The notes under the pieces are model-generated. The model did no database searches. It was not told where the DNA came from and worked only from the letters and a program-made list of their open reading frames with translations. From positions 1-23,621 of the forward strand of contig JAEZRJ010000068.1 of the NCBI GenBank assembly GCA_023412855.1: 23,621 nucleotides of DNA. Reading direction: 5' to 3'. Source of the DNA: Bacillota bacterium (GTDB lineage: Bacteria > Bacillota > Clostridia > Lachnospirales > Lachnospiraceae). Both the position numbers and the translations under genes were made by a program. This document shows positions 1-8,756 of this stretch, piece by piece (positions within the stretch are counted from its first letter, which is position 1; each line of letters opens with the position of its first letter).

Positions 1-88
1 GTGTGCTTCTCACACTCTCGCGACCAAGAACTTCGGCAGCACAGCTTTTGTTCCGCGCGCGCAGCTGCGCATTATTTGCCCGAAGGGC

Positions 89-124
89 TTTTATGTAATA
101 GGAGCACTTTCCTATTACATAAAA
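89..124. repeat. Perfect 15-bp hairpin, 6-nt loop
   Basis: Bases 89-103 (TTTTATGTAATAGGA) and 110-124 are exact reverse complements around the loop GCACTT. It directly adjoins the glf terminator, sharing the A/T tract at 121-127. It may be a back-up or bidirectional terminator for a gene arriving from the left. On the plus strand it ends in A residues rather than T, so as a plus-strand terminator it would be atypical. Confidence 0.6.
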
Positions 125-158
125 AAATAATTACCGGAGCATTTCTTCCGATAATTAT
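121..158 (-). terminator. Rho-independent terminator of glf
   Basis: Read on the minus strand, 158-147 and 138-127 form a 12-bp stem. Its one mismatch becomes a U-G wobble in RNA, and the loop is 8 nt. Seven T residues follow (127-121 on the minus strand). It lies about 30 bp after the glf stop, the expected place for the end of the HTH-glf transcript. Confidence 0.8.
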
Positions 159-189
159 CCCTTTTTGAACTTTATTTGCAATCTCACAT

Positions 190-1317
190 TCAAGCTCTGC
201 TGCCGTGCAGTTGTTCCTCCGCCATAGAAAGCGCCTGAACGATCACCTTATCCATGTCATAATATTTATACTGTCCCAAGCGTCCTCCGAACAATACGTT
301 TTCTTCCCGGCGAGCCAGCTCTTCATATTGTCTGAACAGCTCGTCATTTCTCGTATCGTTTACCGGATAATAGGGCTCATCCTGCGGCTTCCACTCCGCC
401 GGATACTCCCTTGTAATGACGGTTCCTTGCTGAGTACCGAACTCGAAATGCTTGTGTTCGATAATTCTCGTATACGGAACCTCCCTTTCTGTATAGTTGA
501 CTACCGCATTTCCCTGATAATTATCACAGTCGGAAAGCGCCTCTTCTTCAAAACGCAGGGAACGGTATTCCAACGTGCCCAGACGATAATCATAATACGC
601 ATCGATCATGCCCGTATAAAGTACCTTCCCAAAAGAAACCGCCTTCGATAACTCATTTTCTTTCAGAAATGCCCTATACTGTATACCGGTACGGACATCG
701 ATTCCCTCCAGAAGCTTTTCTACAATTGCCGTATAGCCGCCCACAGGAATTCCCTGATATAAATCGTTAAAATAGTTGTTGTCGAAGGTAAACCTAAGAG
801 GAAGTCTCTTGATAATAAATGCCGGCAAATCCTTGCAGTCCTTGCCCCATTGCTTTTCGGTATAGCCCTTGATCAGCTTTTCATACACATCTTGTCCTAC
901 CAGCGACAAGGCCTGTTCCTCCAGATTCGAAGGCAGTCCAATGTCCAAGCCGACAATCTGGGATTCAATTTTCTCCTTAGCCTGCGCCGGAGTCCGTACT
1001 CCCCACATCTTGCTGAACGTATTCATGTTAAACGGAAGGTTGTATAATTCATCCTTATATACTGCCACCGGCGAATTCACAAATCTGTTAAATTCGGCGT
1101 ATTGATTTACATAATCCCACACTCTTTTATCGGAGGTGTGAAAAATATGGGCTCCATATTTATGAACGTTAATCCCCAGTACCTTTTCCGTATAAATGTT
1201 TCCAGCAATATGCTCCCTCTTATCGATGACCAGACACGTTCTCCCATGCTTTTTCATCTCAGAGGCGAACACCGCACCGAATAAGCCGGCTCCTACTACC
1301 AAGTAATCGTAATGCAT
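190..1317 (-). CDS. glf: UDP-galactopyranose mutase
   Basis: This flavoenzyme interconverts UDP-galactopyranose and UDP-galactofuranose in the cytoplasm, supplying Galf for surface glycans. The 375-residue length matches the family. The N-terminus carries the FAD-binding Rossmann glycine motif (VVGAGLFGAVFA, residues 7-18), then a conserved acidic residue (VIDKR, about 30-34), and the UGM signature YGAHIFHTS at about 54-62. The C-terminal FAD-contacting stretch FGGRLGQYKYYDMDKVI is also present. The start has a TGAGGA ribosome site 6 nt upstream. It follows the HTH gene by 32 bp and is followed by a strong terminator, so the two likely form a separate two-gene unit. A Galf donor beside a large glycosyltransferase operon suggests that the glycan contains Galf; that link is inference. 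Confidence 0.93.
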   Translation of the reverse strand: MHYDYLVVGAGLFGAVFASEMKKHGRTCLVIDKREHIAGNIYTEKVLGINVHKYGAHIFHTSDKRVWDYVNQYAEFNRFVNSPVAVYKDELYNLPFNMNTFSKMWGVRTPAQAKEKIESQIVGLDIGLPSNLEEQALSLVGQDVYEKLIKGYTEKQWGKDCKDLPAFIIKRLPLRFTFDNNYFNDLYQGIPVGGYTAIVEKLLEGIDVRTGIQYRAFLKENELSKAVSFGKVLYTGMIDAYYDYRLGTLEYRSLRFEEEALSDCDNYQGNAVVNYTEREVPYTRIIEHKHFEFGTQQGTVITREYPAEWKPQDEPYYPVNDTRNDELFRQYEELARREENVLFGGRLGQYKYYDMDKVIVQALSMAEEQLHGSRA

Positions 1318-1349
1318 AAAATTTCCTCATAGGCCAAGCTGAAGCCTTT

Positions 1350-1688
1350 TTACTCTTTCATCTGATATTTTTCTAACTGTACGTAGTCCTCCATCAGTTC
1401 GAGAACCTTCTTGCGTCCCGTCTTATTCAGCTTCACATAATACTGCATAACACGATTCTCCAAAATCTTCTCGCCGAGCACCGCCCCTTTTTCGAGAGAG
1501 GAAAAATCTACCGGATTAAGATTCAGCTTATCACACATCTTAATTACTGTTCCATATGCCATTCCTTCAATTCCTCTATCCAGAGCCGTGACCAAAGTGC
1601 TGTACGGAATCTGCATTTCAATTGCAAACTGCCGTACGCTCTTGTACTGTGACAAAATCTCTTTTTTCAAAATTTCTGCTTTTATCAT
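1350..1688 (-). CDS. Small HTH transcriptional regulator (XRE-like)
   Basis: A 112-residue protein with an N-terminal helix-turn-helix at about residues 16-62; SVRQFAIEMQIPYSTLVTAL reads as the two central helices. It is followed by a charged, probably helical tail (about 70-112) that could dimerise. It resembles the short XRE/Cro-like regulators common in clostridia. The start is well fixed: AGGAGG lies 8 nt upstream and a promoter sits about 100 bp upstream. It lies 32 bp before glf in the same direction and likely shares its transcript. Whether it controls glf, itself or the long pel operon upstream cannot be told from sequence. Confidence 0.75.
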   Translation of the reverse strand: MIKAEILKKEILSQYKSVRQFAIEMQIPYSTLVTALDRGIEGMAYGTVIKMCDKLNLNPVDFSSLEKGAVLGEKILENRVMQYYVKLNKTGRKKVLELMEDYVQLEKYQMKE

Positions 1689-1787
1689 ACCTAAACATCC
1701 TCCTGTCTTTCTGTTCGTGTTTTTATAATCGTTCCTTCATCTATTTTGCCCCACTGGCATACATGTATACACCTTTGAGGCTTTTTC

Positions 1788-1816
1788 ATTATAACATATA
1801 TACGTTTTTTGGTCAT
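1788..1816 (-). promoter_or_regulatory. Sigma-A promoter for HTH-glf
   Basis: On the minus strand there is a perfect -10 TATAAT (1793-1788), a 17-bp spacer and a -35-like ATGACC (1816-1811, 4 of 6 consensus bases). The 206-bp gap (1689-1894) between the GT8 stop and the HTH start shows no clear terminator, so readthrough from the long operon is also possible. Confidence 0.65.
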
Positions 1817-1894
1817 CGGTTTGCAAAATATGTTATAAAAATTTAATAATTGTATATTTATACTCTTTTACCCGATCTTACCAATAATTTATGC

Positions 1895-2881
1895 CTATTC
1901 TCTGACATGAGTCAGCCAGCAGACGGACCGGTATGCTGCCTCCGAGAGAAACAGAGGCATATGACGGTAAAACCACGAGAACGCTTTTACAGAAAACTTT
2001 CTGCCATCCGGCAGAAGCGGATCCTCCTTCCACGGGGAGAGCGCTGCCGTTTTAAGATACTCCTCCTTCATCGGATGAATACAGTTCTCCTCCCACGGTC
2101 TCCCTACCAAACCGGTAGTAAAATGAAGAATCGCCGGATCTCTCTTCGCCTCGTCAAGTTCCTCCTGAGAGTAAAAATTATCCATGAAATAAATACGCCG
2201 TATGGTCTTCGCCGAAAAGGAATAAATATTCGACGTCGCATTGAATCCGGGCTTTACTGCCAGCTTTCGTTTTCTGCATACTCCGTTGATGGTGCCTTGA
2301 TCGTGATGCGGCACATTACCCTCAAACTTCCGGATGAATGCTATAAAGCGCTGCTCCAGCTCCTCTTTTCTCCAGCCCTCCAGATCGATCAGTAAGATTC
2401 CGGCGTTCACATAATACTCGTCCTCATCCAGCCCTATTTTTTTCATAAAAAAGCTATCCACCGTATCCCTCACTCCGGCTACCAAATATCCCTCCATATC
2501 CGCGTTCCAGAATTCATCTACCTTCCCCCGCACGATAGTGTCGCAGTCCAAGTACAGCACTTTCGTACAACTCTTTGGCAGAATCGATGCGAGAAACAGC
2601 CTCGCATAGGAAGCGACAGATATTTTTCTGGCTCCCATACGCAAATCCAGGCCGGATACCGCCTCCTCCATGGAAATGAACCCAATCGTTCTGTTATACT
2701 GCTTGGCAATAGATTCCAGCTTGTTCTTATTTTCCTTTAAAATTCCGCAGTCCAGAACAAATACTTCTATTTCCTCAAATCCCTCATTCGCGCGAAATAA
2801 GGACAGCATGGAAATTCCCAGATATTTTGCATAGTTATCATCGGCCGCATATGCGACGCATAATTTTTTTTCATCTGTCAT
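1895..2881 (-). CDS. GT8-family glycosyltransferase
   Basis: A retaining glycosyltransferase of the GT8 type (LgtC/glycogenin-like), expected to transfer galactose or glucose from a UDP-sugar onto a growing glycan in the cytoplasm. It shows the N-terminal nucleotide-sugar motif YAADDNY (residues 11-17), the metal-binding DxD as YLDCDTIV (DCD 112-114), YVNAGILLIDL (about 157-167), HHDQGTIN (192-199) and a late LHFTTG histidine motif. All key elements look intact. I start it at the ATG at 2881, giving 328 residues, because GGAAGG lies about 9 nt upstream. A GTG at 2920 would overlap the preceding stop and has no better ribosome site. It is the last gene of the long leftward operon. Confidence 0.88.
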   Translation of the reverse strand: MTDEKKLCVAYAADDNYAKYLGISMLSLFRANEGFEEIEVFVLDCGILKENKNKLESIAKQYNRTIGFISMEEAVSGLDLRMGARKISVASYARLFLASILPKSCTKVLYLDCDTIVRGKVDEFWNADMEGYLVAGVRDTVDSFFMKKIGLDEDEYYVNAGILLIDLEGWRKEELEQRFIAFIRKFEGNVPHHDQGTINGVCRKRKLAVKPGFNATSNIYSFSAKTIRRIYFMDNFYSQEELDEAKRDPAILHFTTGLVGRPWEENCIHPMKEEYLKTAALSPWKEDPLLPDGRKFSVKAFSWFYRHMPLFLSEAAYRSVCWLTHVRE

Positions 2882-2913
2882 GTCTTTATTTCCTTCCCAT
2901 GTTTCGCTCACTT

Positions 2914-5244
2914 TTACCACCCGTTCGACTCTATCTCATCCGCATAATCCGACAAATAATCTATCTGCAGGTCATAAGGACTGTAAGGATTCTGTTTCAT
3001 GATATAAGCGATATAAATATCATCCTCGTAATACACCTTGAAGTTGCGGGGATACATCTGTTTAAATTTCAGCGCCCAGTAATATGCCTGAGACTCTATC
3101 GTCGCCCTTTCGAAATAATAATCCTGTGTATTGGCGAAATATACGAAGTCCATCGCTGCATATTTCAAATCGACGTTTACCGGCCCGTAAAAGTAGTCTT
3201 GCAAGACCTTTTTTTCTATGAAGAAGAAAACATATTCCGTAGGGAAGGTAAAAGCCTCCTGCTTCCCATTTACCATGTTGATAAACTCTGAAAGCTGGGT
3301 ATGCCGGCCGTAATCCAACACATCATAATATTCGTCCGTGGGCGATACGATGGTAAAGGTATTTTTTTCATAGGACTTCCTTATATTTCTAAGCAGATAT
3401 TCCGACTCGTTATAATACGCCTGATTGATATCGAAAAAGGAATGGTACCAGCCCAAGGTAATGATCATATAAGCCGTCCCTATGCAGACTGCTGCCGAAA
3501 TCATATTTAAAACAGCCCGGTAATACTTATTCTTCCAGCCCCCCAAGACACGGAAAGCAAAATCTACCGGGAGCATATAGATGAATCCGATGAAGGGCTC
3601 CGCAAAGGTAGAAGCTCTCGCTGCCGCGATCAGCTCCATCAGCCCTAATTGCTGTGCCGCTCCCATTGTACAGAGGATAATCATGTTGATGATCATTGCC
3701 ATGTAATCGTGTCCATAGCATCTCGTCTTCTTATGCAGCATGAAGAGCACTGCACAGACAGCTCCAAACAGCATGCAGAGGAACATCAGCCGAATTGCAG
3801 CATAACCGAACATGGCAAGAATGCCGAAATTTATCAGCGCATTGAAATAGAACCGGAGAACTTCCATCGGTGTCATGGAGGAATAATCTACCTCCACTTT
3901 TTCCGTTTCCTCCTCTGCCGCCTCATCGGCATCCAAGGAGCCTCCTATATCGCCTCTATCAAGCGCTTGTGCCAGCTCCGATTGGTAATCGGGATCGCTG
4001 CCCACCCATTCCTCTCCGGTCATAACGCTGGTAGCCCAGGCCATGGATTCCTGAAACGGGATTCCTTTTGCCAGACAAGCACCCATGGGAAGTACCGCGA
4101 TGAACGCTCCCATGATGCCGCAGAACAATAGGGGAATAAAATACTGCTTTTTAAATATTCTCGGAATATAGGCGATACCTATCGCCGCCACGAGGAAGAT
4201 TGCCGCGATCGCTGTATAAAAATGATATGCGATGACAAGCCCTACGCAGAGCATCAAGAGAATCTCCTCCGAGCGGATATATCTTCGATTGATATAGCAG
4301 CCCGCACGGAATATTCTGCGAAAACGCGAATCGCCTTCAATTACAAACTTCTTTCTATCTCCGTGCAAATACCTGATCATAAAATAAGCTATCCCTACTA
4401 CCGCATACATCCCTGCCTCCTGCGGAAGGGAAGCTGCGTAGCGGCCCTGATTCAGCATCAGGCTGATAATCACAACTACTGTAACCGGAGTGTATTTCCC
4501 ATAGAAAATTTCCTTCGCCAGAATAAATAATCCGATGAAGAGCAGAACCGTCTGATAGGCTCCTGCATAGAGCAGTATTTCACGCAGGTTCAGGCCAAAC
4601 AACACTCGTATGATATATGTCATGGCATGCATCCCGAAGGGATAGATTCCGTCAGAAAACAAATTGCCCTGTTCCAGCTCATAAATCCAGGACTGGTGCA
4701 CCGGTATGTCGGAAAATTGATAGCAATGATACTGCATAACGTTGTGAGTCAAAAACCATATATTATATACGATCAATCCTGCCATAATGAGAATTTCCAG
4801 CCAGTGCTTCAGCATATAGCGCCAAATCCTCCAGCCGCCCGCTGTTCTTATAAACCTCTTCCACCATCCGGCAGCTTCTCGCAGAAGGTAGCTGACCAGC
4901 CTGTCGTTCCTGTATGCCTCCCAGAAAGCGTCGGACCATTCCTTAAGACGGCGGAAAAACTTTTTATCCGAAAAGTTCCAGAGAATCAGAAGATAAATAA
5001 CGATATTGCAGCTGATTACCGTTCCTCTGCTGCATATGTCCAAAAAACCAAGAAGGAGTACGAGATTAATCTGAAGGCTGGCCTGCGTAATCACGCAGAA
5101 CCAGAAACGGTACGCATAGCTTTTGTTCTTAAGATGATTTTTCCATACGAAAAGCGGAATCAGGAAATCACGAGCCGCACAGCCTAGCAAAACCATTATC
5201 ATAGACGATATATAAGCATTAGTATCGACGATCACCTTCTGCAT
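2914..5244 (-). CDS. Large polytopic membrane protein, GT-C-like glycosyltransferase candidate
   Basis: About 776 residues with roughly 12 or more hydrophobic segments and a soluble, aromatic-rich C-terminal domain (about the last 170 residues) that would face outside. After a TM segment near 155-172 there is a loop with SDIPVH (D185, H189 counted from the upstream TTG). This resembles the acidic first extracellular loop of GT-C enzymes, which use polyprenyl-phosphate sugars. A strongly acidic loop (about 440-460) lies mid-protein. I do not recognise an exact family. The start is uncertain: the ATG at 5244 has AAGGAGG only 2 nt away, while a TTG at 5262 lies before it. The neighbouring polyprenyl-phosphate-sugar-synthase-like GT2 and DUF2304 genes support the GT-C idea. 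A polysaccharide polymerase is the main alternative. Confidence 0.6.
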   Translation of the reverse strand: MQKVIVDTNAYISSMIMVLLGCAARDFLIPLFVWKNHLKNKSYAYRFWFCVITQASLQINLVLLLGFLDICSRGTVISCNIVIYLLILWNFSDKKFFRRLKEWSDAFWEAYRNDRLVSYLLREAAGWWKRFIRTAGGWRIWRYMLKHWLEILIMAGLIVYNIWFLTHNVMQYHCYQFSDIPVHQSWIYELEQGNLFSDGIYPFGMHAMTYIIRVLFGLNLREILLYAGAYQTVLLFIGLFILAKEIFYGKYTPVTVVVIISLMLNQGRYAASLPQEAGMYAVVGIAYFMIRYLHGDRKKFVIEGDSRFRRIFRAGCYINRRYIRSEEILLMLCVGLVIAYHFYTAIAAIFLVAAIGIAYIPRIFKKQYFIPLLFCGIMGAFIAVLPMGACLAKGIPFQESMAWATSVMTGEEWVGSDPDYQSELAQALDRGDIGGSLDADEAAEEETEKVEVDYSSMTPMEVLRFYFNALINFGILAMFGYAAIRLMFLCMLFGAVCAVLFMLHKKTRCYGHDYMAMIINMIILCTMGAAQQLGLMELIAAARASTFAEPFIGFIYMLPVDFAFRVLGGWKNKYYRAVLNMISAAVCIGTAYMIITLGWYHSFFDINQAYYNESEYLLRNIRKSYEKNTFTIVSPTDEYYDVLDYGRHTQLSEFINMVNGKQEAFTFPTEYVFFFIEKKVLQDYFYGPVNVDLKYAAMDFVYFANTQDYYFERATIESQAYYWALKFKQMYPRNFKVYYEDDIYIAYIMKQNPYSPYDLQIDYLSDYADEIESNGW

Positions 5245-5250
5245 CCCCTC

Positions 5251-5276
5251 CTTTATTATCAACTCTTTATTATCAA
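5251..5276. repeat. 12-nt direct duplication before the GT-C-like gene
   Basis: CTTTATTATCAA occurs at 5251-5262 and again at 5265-5276 with CT between, a 14-bp period. On the minus strand the second copy runs straight into AAGGAGGGG and the ATG, so the duplication sets the leader and also creates two in-line TTG triplets. It looks like a replication-slippage product. Confidence 0.7.
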
Positions 5277-5320
5277 TTTTTTATTATTCAGCCCATGGCT
5301 TCCTGACAACCGGATATACC

Positions 5321-6766
5321 CTATGCTTTCAGGCTATGAATCATGTCTTTCACACTCCGGTATTCTCTGCTTATAAATATCACATAGATGCCGCAGCCAA
5401 GCAAGTATACCGCACCTCCCGCAAGAATCTGCATGGGAAGCAGCAGAAATGGATTTATATTCAGTCCGCACATGAAATAAGTCACCGCAAACTCCAGCCC
5501 TCCGCAGACCATAAAGGGCAAAAGCATCTTAACAAGCTGGCTGAGCCGGTAGACGTCCTTAATATAGTGCATCTGATAAACACATACCAATACCTCCGCA
5601 CATAGGGTTCCTATTACCGCACCCGAAGCCCCGAAGGACGGAATCAGCAGAAGGTTAAGGACAATATCCGTAACCGCTCCCAGCGTTACCGAACGGATAT
5701 AAATATTTTCCCGCTTAAACGGAATCAAATATTGAGTCTGCACCATCTCCGCCAGGCTCATCGGAATCATGACCATAGCAAGCTCCATCGTCAGTACGAT
5801 TGCCGGCATATACTCTTCTCCGAAAAACCACGGAATGAATACCGGAGAGACTCCGGCGATTCCGAAGCACAGCGCACAACTCACGAAGCTGTTAAACCGG
5901 ATGGCATTCCGCATCTTCCGTATGCCCTCCTCGATCCGTTCGTTCGCCACCAGGTTGGAAATTCTCGGAAGCATTACGGTATCCAAAGCGGACATTATTC
6001 CCTTAGGCAGATTGATGATATTCTCAGCATAAGTATAAAATGCTACGATGGCTGTACTCTTCGTCATCACACCCAGCATGATTTTATCCATCCAATGATA
6101 GCTACTTAGCGCCAGCAATGGAACGAACAGCTTTAAATTCGGGACGATATGGCAGGTGATGTCTTCTTTTTTGAGGTGCACCCATTTTATCTGCCGGTAC
6201 AAATACGGAACGAGCAGGAGCTGCTCTAACAAAAAGCAGGCACTCATCACACATGTATAAATCCATAAATCCTTTTCCGAATGTACGAATACAAAAACGC
6301 CGATGATAATGAGCGTTCTGGAAATCAGGCTCCGAATCATCGTGATGCGAAACCGCTCCATGCCGTAAAAAAACCAGCTGACGTCAAAGAGTATAGAGCC
6401 CACATACATAAGCTGCATCCAATATACGACACTGTCCGCTTTAAAAACCGTCACGATGAGAAGGATGAAAATGAGAATGGATATGATGGAGGTAACCGCC
6501 TGCATGGCGTAGATTCCCCAAAACACTCTGCTTCTCTTCTCTATATCATCCCTGCAGGATGCAATGCTGCGGTTCCCGTAATTATCCAATCCCAGCTTGC
6601 CGAACATGATAAAATAGCAAGCTACCGTACTGGAAAAGGCATAAAGCCCCACCTGTCCCGCGCCCAGCACGCGGGCCACATAGGGAGTGACGATCAACGG
6701 CAGAATACAGATGGACAGCCGGTATATTACGTTGTATATATAATTTTTCTTCACTTGTGAACCCAT
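5321..6766 (-). CDS. Wzx/RfbX-type polysaccharide flippase (MOP superfamily)
   Basis: An integral membrane protein of about 481 residues with about 12-14 TM segments. It starts with the typical Wzx entry region: VKKNYIYNVIYRLSICILPL, then TPYVARVLGAGQVGLYAFS. Such proteins flip undecaprenyl-linked oligosaccharide repeat units across the membrane. The ATG at 6766 is preferred over one 9 bp upstream because AAAGG then lies about 9 nt away. It follows the GT2-LRR stop by 12 bp. Its presence together with PelG means the operon encodes two unrelated-type export routes. Confidence 0.9.
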   Translation of the reverse strand: MGSQVKKNYIYNVIYRLSICILPLIVTPYVARVLGAGQVGLYAFSSTVACYFIMFGKLGLDNYGNRSIASCRDDIEKRSRVFWGIYAMQAVTSIISILIFILLIVTVFKADSVVYWMQLMYVGSILFDVSWFFYGMERFRITMIRSLISRTLIIIGVFVFVHSEKDLWIYTCVMSACFLLEQLLLVPYLYRQIKWVHLKKEDITCHIVPNLKLFVPLLALSSYHWMDKIMLGVMTKSTAIVAFYTYAENIINLPKGIMSALDTVMLPRISNLVANERIEEGIRKMRNAIRFNSFVSCALCFGIAGVSPVFIPWFFGEEYMPAIVLTMELAMVMIPMSLAEMVQTQYLIPFKRENIYIRSVTLGAVTDIVLNLLLIPSFGASGAVIGTLCAEVLVCVYQMHYIKDVYRLSQLVKMLLPFMVCGGLEFAVTYFMCGLNINPFLLLPMQILAGGAVYLLGCGIYVIFISREYRSVKDMIHSLKA

Positions 6767-6778
6767 TGGTAACATCCT

Positions 6779-8731
6779 TTAACCGGCAGAAGCGGCCTCA
6801 TTCCCTTCCATTTCGGGAATTCGCACCTGCGTATGCCTGTCGAAGGCCGTAGGCGAGATAGAGGTATCTCCTGACATTATAATTGCATTGGTAAGCGAGG
6901 TACATTTCGCAAAAGCCTGGTGATTAATGGAAAGCACCTTCTTAGGTATCTTGACGAGCTTTAAGCTTTGACAGCCATAAAAAGTCCGCATAGGAATCCG
7001 CTCGATTTGGTTCGGAAACAGAAAATAATCCAGGGAATCGCAGTGCATGAACGCACACTTTCCTATGCTTTTCAGCGCATCGATCTGTGGAATCGCCACC
7101 GTCTCCAGTTCCCTGCAATATGCGAAGACATAGCTGCCCACCGCTTTTACCCTTCCGGTCAGAACCACATTCTGCAGTCCTAAACAACCTAAAAAGACAC
7201 CATTTTCTATCGTTTCCAATATGCTGTTGACACCGAATTCCACCGACAGCAGACCGGTACATCCCAAAAACGCATAGCGGGGAAGCTTGCCGATCGCAGT
7301 GGGATATAAATGGTTCGCCCTTTCTTCCCCGTTATGCAGGTAGGTAAAGGATAGCTGCCTTAAGGAACAGCATTCGGCAAAAGCATATCTGCCGATTTGC
7401 ACGATATTGGAGGGCAGACTCATCGTTTTTAACAGACGGCAGCCCGTAAAGGCGTAGTCTCCGATTTTACCCAGACGACTGCCTTCTTTAAAGGTAACAT
7501 GGCGCAGATTTTGGCATTGATAAAAAGCGTAGGACTGAATTTCCAGTACTGTATTCGGTATCTCTACGCTGACCAGGTTATCACAGCCATAGAACATGCC
7601 TTTCTTGATCACTGTCACATATTCGGGAATGACAATACTTTTAAGCTTTTTATTGAAGCAAAAATCGAGAGACTTCTTCTCATTATATTCACGGGCGGAG
7701 GAAAACTCAAGCGGTATTTCTTCATCCTCCTCCGGTCCGTAAAGAACTTTCAGCGCTTTTACCCTTTCCAGCTTCCCTTTTTGAATCATACGGATATCAC
7801 GGTTCAAACGAAGCTTCCCGGTCAGCATAGAAAAAGCGCGCCTATTCCATTTCACCATATAATAAACATTCTTTGCTGTCCTTTTGAAAAACATCCAGAC
7901 CGAACGTGCAGGCGACTTGACAAAGTACATATAAATATAGATGAAATAGTTCAGCCACATATAATTGATTCTGGCAAGAAAGAGCATACGCCCATAAAAA
8001 TTCTGGGCCATGCGCCTATTCACCACAAAAACCTCTGTATATTTATATAAAATCTTCTGCCCATCCATAAAATCATTCCAGTCGTAAGCTTCGTCGGCAG
8101 ACGTAATCCGGCATTCACACAAGGAATCGGCAGGAAACAGAACCTTTTTTCCGCGGCTTAGCCGAAGCAGCATATCTCCGTCACTAAAGTTGATAAACTG
8201 CTCATCAAAGCCACCCGCTTCCAGCACCGCCGCTCTTCTGTAAATGACCTGCCCCGGACTCCTCGCAGGATTGTTCATCAGCCATAGAGCGGAATCCTCC
8301 TCCGGATGTTCCAGTAAAGGCTCTACTTCTAACTCCGCTCCCCGCTCATCCATGAGTATCCCGCCGCTGCAGGAGGCCGCCGCCTCCGGAGACGCTTCCA
8401 GACCGGCTATCTGCAATGCCGCCTTACCCTGAAGCCATATATCATTGCTGCTCAAGTAGGCGATATACTCTCCCTCTGCACTCCTAAGCGTCTGATTGCG
8501 GATAGCGGCAATCGAAAGAGAGGGGTCCAGCCGTACATACTCTGCCTCCGGAAAATCGATCAAATCCTCCTGCATCCCCAGACTGTACAAACTGTCGGGC
8601 TCATTGGCATCCACCACCAGCACCTTAATAGGCGCATAGGTCTGGCGAAGGACACTTTGCAACGCCCGGACGAAGCTTAACGAGGTATTTCTTTTTGCGA
8701 TTAAGATAACATTCAGTAATGAATCCGACAT
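6779..8731 (-). CDS. GT2 glycosyltransferase fused to BspA-type leucine-rich repeats
   Basis: A 650-residue, two-part protein without signal peptide. Residues 1-210 are a GT2 GT-A domain: an N-terminal sheet (NVILIAKRNTSLSFVRALQS), VLVVDANEPDS, RNQTLRSAEGEYIAYLSSND and the later GGFDEQF acceptor-side motif. The metal site that usually reads DxDD is SSND (94-97), so activity may be weakened or metal use altered. Residues about 255-310 form a hydrophobic/basic linker that may touch the membrane. Residues about 355-625 hold ten LRR_5/BspA-type repeats, recognised by (A/V/T/M)F-xx-C-xx-L at 379, 402, 427, 450, 487, 512, 535, 560, 583 and 606. Such LRRs are normally on surface or secreted proteins. 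The start is supported by AAAGGA 7 nt upstream. Confidence 0.85.
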   Translation of the reverse strand: MSDSLLNVILIAKRNTSLSFVRALQSVLRQTYAPIKVLVVDANEPDSLYSLGMQEDLIDFPEAEYVRLDPSLSIAAIRNQTLRSAEGEYIAYLSSNDIWLQGKAALQIAGLEASPEAAASCSGGILMDERGAELEVEPLLEHPEEDSALWLMNNPARSPGQVIYRRAAVLEAGGFDEQFINFSDGDMLLRLSRGKKVLFPADSLCECRITSADEAYDWNDFMDGQKILYKYTEVFVVNRRMAQNFYGRMLFLARINYMWLNYFIYIYMYFVKSPARSVWMFFKRTAKNVYYMVKWNRRAFSMLTGKLRLNRDIRMIQKGKLERVKALKVLYGPEEDEEIPLEFSSAREYNEKKSLDFCFNKKLKSIVIPEYVTVIKKGMFYGCDNLVSVEIPNTVLEIQSYAFYQCQNLRHVTFKEGSRLGKIGDYAFTGCRLLKTMSLPSNIVQIGRYAFAECCSLRQLSFTYLHNGEERANHLYPTAIGKLPRYAFLGCTGLLSVEFGVNSILETIENGVFLGCLGLQNVVLTGRVKAVGSYVFAYCRELETVAIPQIDALKSIGKCAFMHCDSLDYFLFPNQIERIPMRTFYGCQSLKLVKIPKKVLSINHQAFAKCTSLTNAIIMSGDTSISPTAFDRHTQVRIPEMEGNEAASAG

Positions 8732-8756
8732 AACTTTTCCTTTACTCCCTAAAAAC

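Larger units (their letters stand above)
1..189. other. Gene-free left edge rich in hairpins
   Basis: No convincing coding region is seen here. The stretch starts with a small inverted repeat (GTGTG/CACAC, 1-15), contains a GC-rich palindrome GCGCAGCTGCGC near 59-70, then GCCC-GAA-GGGC-TTTT (78-92), a perfect 15-bp hairpin (89-124) and the glf terminator hairpin (127-158). The GC-rich first 90 bases differ in composition from the neighbouring genes and may be part of a dispersed repeat or the tail of a neighbouring locus. Nothing identifies it further. Confidence 0.5.

Noticed and set aside
1..90. Truncated coding region at the left edge
   Set aside because: Short open frames exist on both strands but with no start, ribosome site or recognisable motif, and the stretch is dominated by small palindromes.
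1850..2395. Plus-strand open frame of 181 codons over the GT8 gene
   Set aside because: It is antisense to a GT8 with all catalytic motifs and reads as an Arg/Leu-rich shadow frame.
3649..4131. Long plus-strand open frame inside the GT-C-like gene
   Set aside because: It is antisense to a clear membrane protein, has no ribosome site, and its His/Cys-rich composition is typical of a reversed TM coding sequence.
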